DNA of 39,318 nucleotides from a virus. The stretch spans positions 1 to 39,318 of IMG/VR virus record IMGVR_UViG_3300033148_002171; one strand, 5' to 3'. This document shows, one piece after another, positions 28,647 to 37,074 of the stretch (position 1 is the stretch's first letter; each line of letters starts with the position of its first letter). The position numbers were made by a program, and so were the translations under genes. The notes beneath the pieces are model-generated. The model was not told the origin of the DNA, searched no databases, and saw only the letters and a program-made list of their open reading frames with translations.

Positions 28647-30661
28647 TGCCCGTTATTGACCTAGACACCGGGAGTTTTTCAGGCGAAGAAGTGGGGACGC
28701 CGCAACCAGAAAGCTTACAACCCGAAACAGTGGAGGCCGGCAGTGGTGGCGTTATTGATTTAGAAACTGGCCAATTTATCGCAGAGCAGCCTACTGTGGT
28801 TCCAGCTATAGCTGGAATTGATGAACAAGCGCAAGCACTAGCGAAGTCTGTTGGGCCATTGGAGGCTCTTGGGATATCTGCTGGACGCGGCATGACGACA
28901 ATCCTCAGAGGCTTGGGTTTTGCGGAGCCTGAAGATCCTGTTGTAACTAGAGCAATAGAAGCGCTAAGGGAGGAGCATCCAATTGCAACGACTGCTGGTG
29001 AAGTGGCTGGTGAAGCCGCTCCATTTTTACTTCCAGGTGGATTGGTAGCAAAGGCGGTTACAATACCGGGTAGGGTTGCAGCATCAACAGCATTAGGCGC
29101 AACGGAAGCAGCGACAATATTAAGAGGAAAAGGAGCGACAGATGAGCAAATCACTGAAGGTGCAGGCTTGGGAGGCGCTATTGCGGGTACTCTCGAATTG
29201 GCTTTGCCTGTCATTGGTCGCATTGGCGGCAAACTTATACGCAAGATAACCGGAAAGACGGCATCTTCCCCTGTATTGGATGCGGCCGGAGATCCATCGC
29301 CTGAATTAGCCAGCGCATTAAAAAAGTCAGGTTTAGAATTAGATGATATTTCCGCCGAAGCGAGACGACAAATAGAAACCGGCGATATTGTAGACGGTGA
29401 ATCATTAGTTAGAAAAGAATTCTTAGAGCGTCAAGGATTAGTTCCAACTAGAGCGCAAGTTACAGGCGGCGCAACTGAGTTTCAAAAACAACAAGAATTA
29501 GCTAAAACTTCAGGTCGGGTTAGACGCGCTTTAGAAACGCAAGAAGAAGTACTAACAGGTAAATTTGAGAATGCGGTAACATTAACCGGAGGTTCTGCAA
29601 ATAGATCAAATAGTACGGTGGTTGATTTTGTTGCTGATAGATCAATTGACCTTGATGCGGCCATAGGTGATGCTTATGAAGCGGCTAAAAATGCTGCGCC
29701 TACTGAAAAGATTGTTAAATTTAATAAGCTCACTGAAGGCATGAAGGAAATAGCTGGCTCTGATAGAGCTACAGGTGGACTGGTAAGCGCAGCACGAGAC
29801 ATATTAAGAACACGCGGCGTATTGCAAAAAGGCGGTTTAAAGCCAACAGGGAAGGTTTCAGCTCAAGTTTCTGAAGAAATAAGACAAGATATGAATGCTT
29901 TATTTAATTCATTAACGCCATTCGGAAGAAAAAAACTAAGTAAATTTAAAGACCTTCTAGATAATGATGTTGCTGACGCTGTTGGTGAAGATATTTTTTC
30001 TACTGCAAGACAAGCAAAAGCTAAATTTGAGAAAGATTTAAGCAGATCAAAGGTTAATAAGTTTGATAATAGAAAGAAAAATCTAGTTAGGGATATACTA
30101 GAAAATAAAGTAAATCCTGATCGCTTCTTGGATGATGCAATATTGAGTAAATCTGTCAGAAGCGCAGATGTTGAGCAATTAAAGCGCTTCATGAATATCG
30201 ATGGTGATGGGCCGGGGCTAGACGCATGGAATGACATTAGAGCAGAAGCAATGCAGCGCATACGAGATACAGCATTTAAAGAAGTTGCTGGTGAGCCTGT
30301 TTTATCAAGAGCTGGTATGGAATCGGCTTTGGGTAGATTTGGTCGTGATAAGCTGAGAGTCATGTTTTCAAAAGAAGAGCGAAATTTTCTAAACGATATG
30401 CTTAAAACCTCGAAATTAAGAGAGCCAGTAAGGGGTACAGCTTTAGGTCGCGGGCCATCAGCTCAGGCTATTGGTAGACTAGAAAACACAATCATAAAAA
30501 ATTCATTACTTGCTGATATATTCAGGGCTATAAAAATAGGGCGTGATGGTAGAATTGCAGTGCAGCAACCTAAAATTTCACCGCTAATGCCATCAAGATT
30601 AACGCAAGCAACCCCAGCACTCATTCCAGCCGTATTAGAAGCTGAAGAAACAGAGGAATAA
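28646..30661 (+). CDS. Large DNA ejection / internal virion protein
   Basis: A 671-residue protein. The N-terminus contains two short related units, IDLDTGSFSGEE and IDLETGQFIAEQ. Residues about 75-200 are hydrophobic, Ala/Gly-rich helices (AGEVAGEAAPFLLPGGLVAK) that could enter the membrane. The rest is charged helical. This fits the largest of the three ejection proteins (P22 gp16/gp20 role). No peptidoglycan hydrolase domain is visible. It overlaps its upstream neighbour by TAATG. Confidence 0.7.
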   Translation: MPVIDLDTGSFSGEEVGTPQPESLQPETVEAGSGGVIDLETGQFIAEQPTVVPAIAGIDEQAQALAKSVGPLEALGISAGRGMTTILRGLGFAEPEDPVVTRAIEALREEHPIATTAGEVAGEAAPFLLPGGLVAKAVTIPGRVAASTALGATEAATILRGKGATDEQITEGAGLGGAIAGTLELALPVIGRIGGKLIRKITGKTASSPVLDAAGDPSPELASALKKSGLELDDISAEARRQIETGDIVDGESLVRKEFLERQGLVPTRAQVTGGATEFQKQQELAKTSGRVRRALETQEEVLTGKFENAVTLTGGSANRSNSTVVDFVADRSIDLDAAIGDAYEAAKNAAPTEKIVKFNKLTEGMKEIAGSDRATGGLVSAARDILRTRGVLQKGGLKPTGKVSAQVSEEIRQDMNALFNSLTPFGRKKLSKFKDLLDNDVADAVGEDIFSTARQAKAKFEKDLSRSKVNKFDNRKKNLVRDILENKVNPDRFLDDAILSKSVRSADVEQLKRFMNIDGDGPGLDAWNDIRAEAMQRIRDTAFKEVAGEPVLSRAGMESALGRFGRDKLRVMFSKEERNFLNDMLKTSKLREPVRGTALGRGPSAQAIGRLENTIIKNSLLADIFRAIKIGRDGRIAVQQPKISPLMPSRLTQATPALIPAVLEAEETEE

Positions 30662-30663
30662 TC

Positions 30664-32922
30664 ATGGCCTACGCACCAATTGCACTAACAATGCCGCAGT
30701 ATGATAGAACCAATCTTAATAATCATTGGTTAAAAGCATATGAACAAGGCACGACAACACCTTTAGCAATGGCTACAGATATTACCGGTGGAACTACGTT
30801 AGCAAAAGCCGAGTTAGATACCCAAGGATTTCCGATAACTTCTGGTGACGCTAGGTTTATACCGTTTATTGATGGTGATTATGATCTATGGTTATTTCCT
30901 ACCGAAGCAGAAGCTGACGCTAACGATACAACTGATGCTATCCAATTAGCAGACAATTTGAATGCTGACCCATTGTCTGATTTAGTTAACACAGAAACAT
31001 CAGAAAGCATTGCTGATTTAAAGCTATTAGAAGGAATGGCAAACCAGAGAATTTTTGTATTAAGTTATTATGAGCCTAATTTCGCGTTAGCAAACCCGTA
31101 TGATGGTGGTGGTGGGCAGTTTGCGTGGGATGCGACATCTACAGAAAGCGATAATGGGGGCACGATAATAAAAGCCACTGCCATTACTGTTGGGAGATGG
31201 ATAAGAGTTCTTGACCAAGTAATTAACGTTAAATGGTTTGGCGCAAAAGGAGATAACGCAACAGACGACTATGCAGCAATTCAGGCATCAAATGATGTAC
31301 TTCCAGCGGCAGGCGGATCGTTATTTTTTCCTGCTGGAACCTATTTAATTAATACAGGCGTAATTATAAGTGATCGCATCAGTGTTTTCGGTGAAGGTGA
31401 TGCTTCGCTGGTGAAAATAAACGCAACCAGCATGATCGGCCTTTCAGTAGGTCGTGGCTGCATTGTTAGGGATTTAGCAATAACTGCCTCCACAAAAGCA
31501 TCAACAATAGGTATAAAGTTAGTTGGTCAAGAAACATTGCTGGAGCATGTTTATGCTCATACATGCGATATAGGAATACAAGTAACCTATTGGTCAAATA
31601 CTCTATTGAACTGTAACGCTATAAGCAACAATACAGGTTTATCGGCATATGCGCCATCTTCTATAACTGAGATAAATGATTTAACCGTGGACGGTGGATA
31701 CTATTGGGGAAACGCTGATTACGCTGTTTATATAGGCGATGAGAGAGAAACTACATCAATATCATCTGCTGAATTTTACGGGTTCACAATTAGAATAAAA
31801 AACATTGATGCAGACCAAGGAAAAATAAAAGTCGTAAGGCTTGGCGCTGTATCAATACAGGGCGTTCATTTAGAGCAAGGCGGAGCGTCAAACGATGCTG
31901 CGATTGAGGTTGGAAACTCTGGAGTTAGCAGTGATTCTATCAGGGCCATATCTATAGAAGATTGTTATATTAAAAATTACCCAATAGCGATTAACATATA
32001 TGGCGATGTTAGAAGCGTAAGGATAAATAACTCTTATATTAGGAGTTGTGACTATTGCGCCATTTATTTACAGAGCGACATAACTGAAATAGATGTCGGC
32101 GATAATTACTACTCATCTATCTCAGGCCCAAATGTGCATACCGGGTACAGGTCCGGGACACAGCCAGCATTCTCTAATTTAACGATATTAGATGATGGTA
32201 TAAAATCAGGTGTACAGACAATTTTAAGCTCCTTGGCTAACCACTATTACCCAGGAGCTATAGGGTTTTCTAATGCGGATAAAGTCACGGCTTCACATAG
32301 CACCAAGAGAAGATACAAGCTTCCAGTAACCAGCATCACTGGAACTGTAGCAGGAAGTGTATTTACATGCGACACTGTTGCCGATGCGCTAAACTTTAAT
32401 GGTGGCGACGAAATAACAATAACCAACAATACAAATGCAAAATACATACAAACTATTGACTATTCTACTGGCGCAATATCTTTTGATTACGGCACTACAG
32501 GTGGCGCGCAAACATTAGGCCAAGTATTAGCCGTAGTGCGTCATGTTGGGTATATTTCTGCGGTTCCAACGACGGGAACGTGGGAGATAGCTGACAGGGT
32601 TTATGATTCAATTCCAGCGCCTGGATCAATTGTTGGATGGATATGTACGACAAGAGGGACATTTTCAGCAGCAACAGATTCGACCGGCGAGACAGATGGG
32701 TCAACAGCTGTGATTACAGGATTAACAGATACCAGTGATTTTAACATATATGAGTATGTAACTGTTTCGCTAGGCATGCCATCTGCTGGCGCTGCATATC
32801 AAATTTTGGGAATAACGGCTTCAACAATAACGCTAGACACGAACAGTACATCCGCCCAAACCGGCGCAGTTGTGGCGACAGTTGATCCGGTATTTAAAAC
32901 ATTCGGAACAATTAGCGTCTAA
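30664..32922 (+). CDS. Tailspike with pectate-lyase-type beta helix
   Basis: A 752-residue protein. Residues 1-115 form a virion-binding domain (DRTNLNNHWLKAYEQGTTTP; PFIDGDYDLWLFPTEAEA). Residues about 185-230 hold VKWFGAKGDNATDDYAAIQA and FPAGTYLI, the start of a Pectate_lyase_3 right-handed beta helix, which runs to about residue 510. The C-terminal 220 residues are beta sandwich. Spikes of this type bind and cleave surface polysaccharide and decide host range. Catalytic residues cannot be named. It should trimerise. Confidence 0.85.
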   Translation: MAYAPIALTMPQYDRTNLNNHWLKAYEQGTTTPLAMATDITGGTTLAKAELDTQGFPITSGDARFIPFIDGDYDLWLFPTEAEADANDTTDAIQLADNLNADPLSDLVNTETSESIADLKLLEGMANQRIFVLSYYEPNFALANPYDGGGGQFAWDATSTESDNGGTIIKATAITVGRWIRVLDQVINVKWFGAKGDNATDDYAAIQASNDVLPAAGGSLFFPAGTYLINTGVIISDRISVFGEGDASLVKINATSMIGLSVGRGCIVRDLAITASTKASTIGIKLVGQETLLEHVYAHTCDIGIQVTYWSNTLLNCNAISNNTGLSAYAPSSITEINDLTVDGGYYWGNADYAVYIGDERETTSISSAEFYGFTIRIKNIDADQGKIKVVRLGAVSIQGVHLEQGGASNDAAIEVGNSGVSSDSIRAISIEDCYIKNYPIAINIYGDVRSVRINNSYIRSCDYCAIYLQSDITEIDVGDNYYSSISGPNVHTGYRSGTQPAFSNLTILDDGIKSGVQTILSSLANHYYPGAIGFSNADKVTASHSTKRRYKLPVTSITGTVAGSVFTCDTVADALNFNGGDEITITNNTNAKYIQTIDYSTGAISFDYGTTGGAQTLGQVLAVVRHVGYISAVPTTGTWEIADRVYDSIPAPGSIVGWICTTRGTFSAATDSTGETDGSTAVITGLTDTSDFNIYEYVTVSLGMPSAGAAYQILGITASTITLDTNSTSAQTGAVVATVDPVFKTFGTISV

Positions 32923-32965
32923 TGGGTGCGTATCTGATTTAAATTTTAACCCAAAACCCAATAAA

Positions 32966-32981
32966 TGACATATACTAAAGT
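32966..32981 (+). promoter_or_regulatory. Repeated promoter-like motif, copy 2
   Basis: TGACATATACTAAAGT, one base different from 15108-15123, lies in the gap between the tailspike gene and the coiled-coil/lipase pair and would give the latter its own transcript. Confidence 0.5.
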
Positions 32982-33036
32982 AGTCTCTTTATTGCGACAA
33001 AATTAACCGTAGGCACAATTAAAGAAAGGGTATTAT

Positions 33037-33555
33037 GTGGCTGGTAAGTATACATCATTGGATGCGTTTATAGCCGGGATAAGCGGAATCGTTATTGCTG
33101 GCCTGGCTGCGTGGGGCTTCATGCGAAAATACATTAAATTTGACGAAACGCTAAAAGAAAGGGATGCTTTAAGAGACAGGGCAAACGCAGACTTTAAAAC
33201 AGAGGTTAAAGCTGATATGAACGCTTATAGCGAGAAGATTGAGCATGTTGAGGCCGAGGTAATCGAGCTAAAAACATCGACGATATTACACATAGATAAT
33301 GGATTCAAAAAGCAAGACAAAAAGAATGAAGAGTTGTTCCCCCCAGCAACGATAGTTTACGCCAAATTAGAAAAATTAGAGTTAGCTAGGGAGTCGATGT
33401 TCAAGGAAGTCAGAACAGAGCAAAGAAACCTATCTGAAAAACAAATTGAAATATCTGATTCAGTTAAAGAAATACTTAAAAAGCTGGACGATAAAGCAGC
33501 TCAAGAAATGCGCGAGTTAAAAGAGGAAAACAAACGGCTGAGGGGTAAGTCATGA
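33037..33555 (+). CDS. Membrane-anchored coiled-coil protein, possible lysis protein
   Basis: A 172-residue protein with one N-terminal transmembrane segment (FIAGISGIVIAGLAAWGFM, residues about 10-28) followed by a highly charged coiled coil to the end. This topology is that of an i-spanin-type or other envelope protein. The GTG start at 33037 has AAAGAAAGGG upstream; an ATG 2 bp earlier is out of frame. It is coupled by ATGA to the lipase gene. Its place at the end of the late operon suggests a lysis role (inference). Confidence 0.6.
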   Translation: MAGKYTSLDAFIAGISGIVIAGLAAWGFMRKYIKFDETLKERDALRDRANADFKTEVKADMNAYSEKIEHVEAEVIELKTSTILHIDNGFKKQDKKNEELFPPATIVYAKLEKLELARESMFKEVRTEQRNLSEKQIEISDSVKEILKKLDDKAAQEMRELKEENKRLRGKS

Positions 33556-34295
33556 GAGCCAAGACATCATTTGATAGGGGTAACGCCAAAGAGCTTGCAG
33601 AACTATCACAACTAGCCTACACGTCACCAATAAACATAACCTCCTTTCTCGACAAGCACGAAGTCCGCAACATTTACGATACTGAAACAGATACCCAATG
33701 CTTCACGGCCTCAAACGATACTGAATTACTGATCGTGTTTCGTGGCACATCTAATTTTAAAGACTGGCTAACTAATCTTAATTTTGATAAAGCACATTTT
33801 AACTTCAATCAGCACGAAGGTTTTTATGAAGCTTATCAATCGGTGCAAGCTGAGATATTCAATGAAGTAACACGGAATAAAGGTAAGAACATTTACATTG
33901 CAGGGCACTCATTAGGCGGCGCACTGGCGACCCTGTGCTCTGTAGACCTGCACTTACTATTGCAATCTCATGTTACAGCCTGCTACACTTTCGGAGCACC
34001 TAGGACGTTTGGTAAAGCCTCAGCTAAGTTTATAGATGGCAAGATGGGTTCTCGTATACATAATGTCGTTAATAATAACGATATAGTTACTCACGTACCG
34101 CCTGAAGCATTAGACTTCTCTCACATTGGCGGTAGGGCTTACTTCGAAGAGAATGGAACTTTGCACGTTAACGAAGTATTTTCTTGGTGGCAAGAGAAAC
34201 GATACGCCTTAGCTGGAAGAATAGATGATTTATTCGAGCTAGGTACTGATGGTTTTAAAGATCACGACATTAACGATTATATCGATTATTTGTAA
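33552..34295 (+). CDS. Class 3 lipase family protein
   Basis: A 247-residue alpha/beta hydrolase of the Lipase_3 family. The nucleophile elbow GHSLGG gives Ser120, NNNDIVTHVPP gives Asp177, and DHDINDY near the end gives His238: a full catalytic triad. LLIVFRGTSNFKDWLTNL is the oxyanion-strand region of the family. No signal peptide is seen, so export would need holes or cell death. It would hydrolyse acyl esters of lipids or phospholipids. It follows the membrane/coiled-coil gene where endolysin is usual. It ends 4 bp from the convergent gene at 34300. Confidence 0.85.
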   Translation: MRAKTSFDRGNAKELAELSQLAYTSPINITSFLDKHEVRNIYDTETDTQCFTASNDTELLIVFRGTSNFKDWLTNLNFDKAHFNFNQHEGFYEAYQSVQAEIFNEVTRNKGKNIYIAGHSLGGALATLCSVDLHLLLQSHVTACYTFGAPRTFGKASAKFIDGKMGSRIHNVVNNNDIVTHVPPEALDFSHIGGRAYFEENGTLHVNEVFSWWQEKRYALAGRIDDLFELGTDGFKDHDINDYIDYL

Positions 34296-34299
34296 CTTA

Positions 34300-34587
34300 T
34301 CACATAACCCTTCCGTTGCTGCTCAAGCCTTGCGGTATTAGCGCCTTCAAAGCCAGGTTAGCTATCTCTGCTGGGTTCAAACGCTTAACCCTTGGCATGG
34401 GTTTATTGCTGATAATATCCTTTGTTACAACTCCATTACTTGCATTAAGTCTGTCAACCATTGTAGACCTACTTACATCGTCTATGGCGCATAATTGTTT
34501 GATTGTTAATTTCTTCCCCTCCCAAATAAACGTTTTGGCTATAATCCCATTGTTACCTGTTTGATTTCTACCTACTCGCTTTGCCAT
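34300..34587 (-). CDS. HTH-like small protein, last gene of the leftward unit
   Basis: A 95-residue basic protein. FIWEGKKLTIKQLCAIDDVS and RSTMVDRLNA form a helix-turn-helix-like segment (residues about 21-49), and the C-terminus holds RVKRLNPAEIANLALKALIP. It may be a DNA-binding regulator. It overlaps the gene before it by 1 bp and converges on the lipase gene with only 4 bp between stops, without an obvious terminator. Confidence 0.6.
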   Translation of the reverse strand: MAKRVGRNQTGNNGIIAKTFIWEGKKLTIKQLCAIDDVSRSTMVDRLNASNGVVTKDIISNKPMPRVKRLNPAEIANLALKALIPQGLSSNGRVM

Positions 34588-34910
34588 TAGAATCTCCCGT
34601 TATGCTTGTGTGTCATTACCCGCAATATACCTACAAGCTTTATTTCAGCGTCCAGATTATCCTGCAATATTTCTTGTCTAGCTATAGCATTGGCAAGTAA
34701 TGAGCTTAACGCCTCGGTGAGCGTAGGAAACCAGTTATACCCACACTCAGCCTTACTTATCCTATCGTAGCGTTTACGGCTCTTAGAATCGGTTTCATAG
34801 CGCCATACCGAGCTAGGCGAATAATCTGATACGAGTATTTTCTCAACATCAAATCCACTCCCATTAGTGCGGTACATTATCTTCTTTTGTGCGTACTTTA
34901 GATTATGCAT
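34587..34910 (-). CDS. Hypothetical protein
   Basis: A 107-residue protein, basic N-terminally (NLKYAQKKIMYRTNGSGFDV), with KSRKRYDRISKAECGYNWFP in the middle and a helix (EALSSLLANAIARQEILQDN). No family is recognised. The GTTATAAC palindrome at 34922-34929 lies 11 bp upstream of its ATG. Confidence 0.55.
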   Translation of the reverse strand: MHNLKYAQKKIMYRTNGSGFDVEKILVSDYSPSSVWRYETDSKSRKRYDRISKAECGYNWFPTLTEALSSLLANAIARQEILQDNLDAEIKLVGILRVMTHKHNGRF

Positions 34911-34921
34911 ATTGATTCCGT

Positions 34922-34929
34922 GTTATAAC
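34922..34929. promoter_or_regulatory. GTTATAAC palindrome, copy 1
   Basis: One of four exact GTTATAAC copies between 34.9 and 36.9 kb. It lies directly upstream of the leftward gene starting at 34910. Confidence 0.4.
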
Positions 34930-34978
34930 GCGTAATTGCTATAAGTGTTTGATTCTATTCAGTGCCGATGCAGATAGA

Positions 34979-35014
34979 CGGAAACAGTCTGTGTTATGAC
35001 GTGAACTGTTTCCG
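34979..35014. promoter_or_regulatory. Perfect inverted repeat with AAACAGT/ACTGTTT arms
   Basis: CGGAAACAGT (34979-34988) and ACTGTTTCCG (35005-35014) are perfect 10-nt arms around 16 nt. The arms contain the AAACAGT core of the promoter operators at 3682, 3746 and 38716. It may be a regulator site or a hairpin terminating the upstream leftward genes, though no T tract follows. Confidence 0.55.
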
Positions 35015-35025
35015 ACTAGCCTTAG

Positions 35026-35295
35026 TTATGTGTAATTGATAAGCTGCTTTAGGAGTCTCTCCATAAGTCCGCCCAACCACATTCCTAATATTCGATACAT
35101 CCAAGCACTCAAGCTAATACCTTTAATTTGTTTTTGATGCATTATTTTGTTGTATTTGTTTCCAATATGAATTTCATCGTAACCATAGTAGCCAGCCCAT
35201 GAAAGCAGCCACATGAAAAGTCGTTTATCACTATTCCAGGGCTCAGGCCAAATCATGACGATTAAATAACAGAAATATCCTAGTATCAATTTCAA
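35026..35295 (-). CDS. Small membrane protein
   Basis: An 89-residue protein with an N-terminal hydrophobic segment (LILGYFCYLIVMIWPEPW) and Trp/Leu-rich stretches (LFMWLLSWAGYYGY; WMYRILGMWLGGLMERL). It probably associates with the inner membrane. It overlaps the upstream gene by ATGA. Function unknown. Confidence 0.55.
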   Translation of the reverse strand: MKLILGYFCYLIVMIWPEPWNSDKRLFMWLLSWAGYYGYDEIHIGNKYNKIMHQKQIKGISLSAWMYRILGMWLGGLMERLLKQLINYT

Positions 35296-35570
35296 AATAT
35301 CCCATCCTCTTTTTCATAGTTCACGTAATCAAGATCAAACTTATAGTCAGCCGGTCTAGGTGCGGCGTATAAATTGTCTGTCTCTCTGAGTAATCTGCCA
35401 CATCTTTTGCACTTTTTCATTGTTATCCATCTTCGATGATAAGCTGGATACCCGTAAGAAATTACTCGATCTTTGTGATGATTATATTTGCATTTCGTGG
35501 CACCGACCCACATAACAAGCAGGTTAAGATTGACGCGGAAAGCTTGGGTTAAACTCTTAATTTTGGTCAT
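35292..35570 (-). CDS. Hypothetical protein with Cys/His cluster
   Basis: A 92-residue protein. CKYNHHKD (about residues 27-34) and MKKCKRCGRLLRETDNLY (about 51-68) supply three Cys and two His that could form a zinc site. The C-terminus is acidic. The GTTATAAC palindrome at 35590-35597 lies 20 bp upstream of the ATG, between this gene and rtcB. Confidence 0.55.
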   Translation of the reverse strand: MTKIKSLTQAFRVNLNLLVMWVGATKCKYNHHKDRVISYGYPAYHRRWITMKKCKRCGRLLRETDNLYAAPRPADYKFDLDYVNYEKEDGIF

Positions 35571-35589
35571 GGCGCAACTTACCTTAATC

Positions 35590-35597
35590 GTTATAAC
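35590..35597. promoter_or_regulatory. GTTATAAC palindrome, copy 2
   Basis: It lies within CGTTATAACG, in the 33-bp gap between the rtcB stop and the gene starting at 35570. Confidence 0.4.
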
Positions 35598-35603
35598 GCA
35601 CGG

Positions 35604-36818
35604 CTAACCCTTGATATTAATCAAAGGCCGTACATGAGCTACAACATCAACTAAATCTTTTTGTAATCGCATTACATCGTGAATGTCTTTGTAAGCTAGT
35701 GGCGATTCATCTAAGGTGCTTTCTTCAACCAAGGCAGTTACATCCTTCATTGTTGTTTTAAAATCATCTAAGTTTAGTTCTCGCATTGCCTGTTTGCGAC
35801 CCATCACACGGCCAGCACCATGCGAACTTGAATAAAGGGATTCTGGGTTTCCCTTTCCGCAAACGATGAATGAACCATCTTTCATGTTTCCAGGTATAAC
35901 GCCCATCATTCCTTTTTCTGCGTGGGTAGCACCTTTGCGGTGAATCCAAGCCCCGTCACGTTCGGTTGCATGATTGTGGTTGCGGTTAATTAGCTCAGAG
36001 AAATCTAGCTCATAACAAGAAATATCAAGAGCCTCAGTAATTGCATTAACTACACGAGCCATCATTTCTTTACGGTTTGCTAAAGCAAAGTCTAAGCACC
36101 AGTTCAAATCCTGAATATAATCTTTGCCTTTTTGAGAACTAACATCAAAACCATAATGCCCTTCTTTTGGTCGCAGCTTACCAACCTTCTTAGCGACATA
36201 TTGCGCTTTCAGTCGGTCGTAGTTATCAGGGTTATGCTTAAGTAATTTTTCGCTCTTAGCATCAAACTCTTCTTCAATCTTTTTCGGGTCACTCGATGCA
36301 ACAGTCATGTAATGTGCAGCAATACCGTGACCAACGCCACGACTACCTGAATGAATCACAACCCAAATATTATCTTCCTCATCATGGCCGACCTCAATAA
36401 AATGATTGCCGCCACCCAAAGACCCTAAAGCTTTACCATACTTTTTGATCTCAGCAATCTCCTTACCTTTGTCTGTTAGACCATCAAGATTGTATTCCAT
36501 GGCTTTTTGGTTAGCGTTAAAACCAACAGGGATATATTTGTAAATTAGGTCAAAAATATCTTTCCGGTTAGCCTCAAGCTCATCACGAGAAATACCATCT
36601 AAGCGCAAGGCACACATCCCGCAACCAATGTCATAACCAACCCACGCAGGTAGTACCACGCCCTTTGTGGCAACAACTGCTCCAATTGGCAATGAATAAC
36701 CAGCGTGCGCATCTGGCATCAAAGCGCCGTAGGTTACAAAAGGCTGCTCCATTGCGCTTTCAAATTGTTCAATTGCTGCATCTTCCAAAACTTCAGCGTA
36801 AATCTTTGTGTTTTTCAT
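35604..36818 (-). CDS. rtcB: RtcB-type RNA ligase
   Basis: A 404-residue, full-length member of the RtcB family (E. coli RtcB is of similar size). RtcB joins RNA ends carrying 2',3'-cyclic or 3'-phosphate to 5'-OH ends, using GTP and Mn2+. Metal and active-site residues are present: DIGCGM (Asp63, Cys66), GGGNHF (Asn138, His139), VIHSGSRG (His156), RNHNHATE (His281/283), and the guanylylated His333 in SSSHGAGR. In a phage it could repair tRNAs cut by host anticodon nucleases or join interrupted tRNAs. No archease gene is nearby. It is preceded by a 72-bp inverted repeat. Confidence 0.93.
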   Translation of the reverse strand: MKNTKIYAEVLEDAAIEQFESAMEQPFVTYGALMPDAHAGYSLPIGAVVATKGVVLPAWVGYDIGCGMCALRLDGISRDELEANRKDIFDLIYKYIPVGFNANQKAMEYNLDGLTDKGKEIAEIKKYGKALGSLGGGNHFIEVGHDEEDNIWVVIHSGSRGVGHGIAAHYMTVASSDPKKIEEEFDAKSEKLLKHNPDNYDRLKAQYVAKKVGKLRPKEGHYGFDVSSQKGKDYIQDLNWCLDFALANRKEMMARVVNAITEALDISCYELDFSELINRNHNHATERDGAWIHRKGATHAEKGMMGVIPGNMKDGSFIVCGKGNPESLYSSSHGAGRVMGRKQAMRELNLDDFKTTMKDVTALVEESTLDESPLAYKDIHDVMRLQKDLVDVVAHVRPLINIKG

Positions 36819-36844
36819 GGTATCGTTACCTTATAAGCAAGTGC

Positions 36845-36916
36845 GTTATAACAAGCACGTAAACAGCGATTGTCTTATGCTGCGCAACGCCAACGCGTTA
36901 CGTTAGACGTTATAAC
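36845..36916. repeat. Imperfect inverted repeat bounded by GTTATAAC (attC-like)
   Basis: GTTATAAC at 36845-36852 and 36909-36916 bound a dyad in which ACGTAA (36857-36862) faces TTACGT (36898-36903), with a one-base length difference between the two arms. Read on the minus strand, GTCTAAC fits the RYYYAAC core of integron attC sites. The structure lies just upstream of rtcB. The outer GTTATAAC does not fully fit GTTRRRY, so a true attC is not claimed. Confidence 0.5.
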
Positions 36917-37074
36917 GACTTATCCTCAGTCTCCAACTTGCTGTCAGAGCTATCTGGTATATTATTACCTTTATCCTCTACTGTCTCATCCTTGCCAAAT
37001 ACAGCATCGAAACCACTTGATGTATTGCCAACTAAGGTGGACATGTCGTGTATTACTTCTTGTAGTTCAGTCAT
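36910..37074 (-). CDS. Small acidic protein coupled to the exonuclease
   Basis: A 54-residue acidic protein (MTELQEVIHDMSTLVGNTSS; the second half is DE-rich, ending SKLETEDKSL). The ATG overlaps the exonuclease TGA (ATGA at 37071-37074). Its stop lies inside a GTTATAAC palindrome. Acidic and Ser-rich, it could be a DNA mimic or an exonuclease partner; neither is shown. Confidence 0.6.
   Translation of the reverse strand: MTELQEVIHDMSTLVGNTSSGFDAVFGKDETVEDKGNNIPDSSDSKLETEDKSL

Noticed and set aside
28627-29244. 205-codon minus-strand ORF
   Set aside because: Antisense shadow of the large ejection protein, very rich in Pro, Ala and Ser.
20842-32922. Diversity-generating retroelement, suggested by the BPP-1-like capsid
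   Set aside because: No reverse transcriptase ORF and no repeated template/variable pair was seen near the tail genes.
34300-37074. A true integron cassette array
   Set aside because: No integron integrase, and only one of the GTTATAAC sites lies in an attC-sized dyad; the gap at 35571-35603 is too short for an attC. Kept only as a resemblance.
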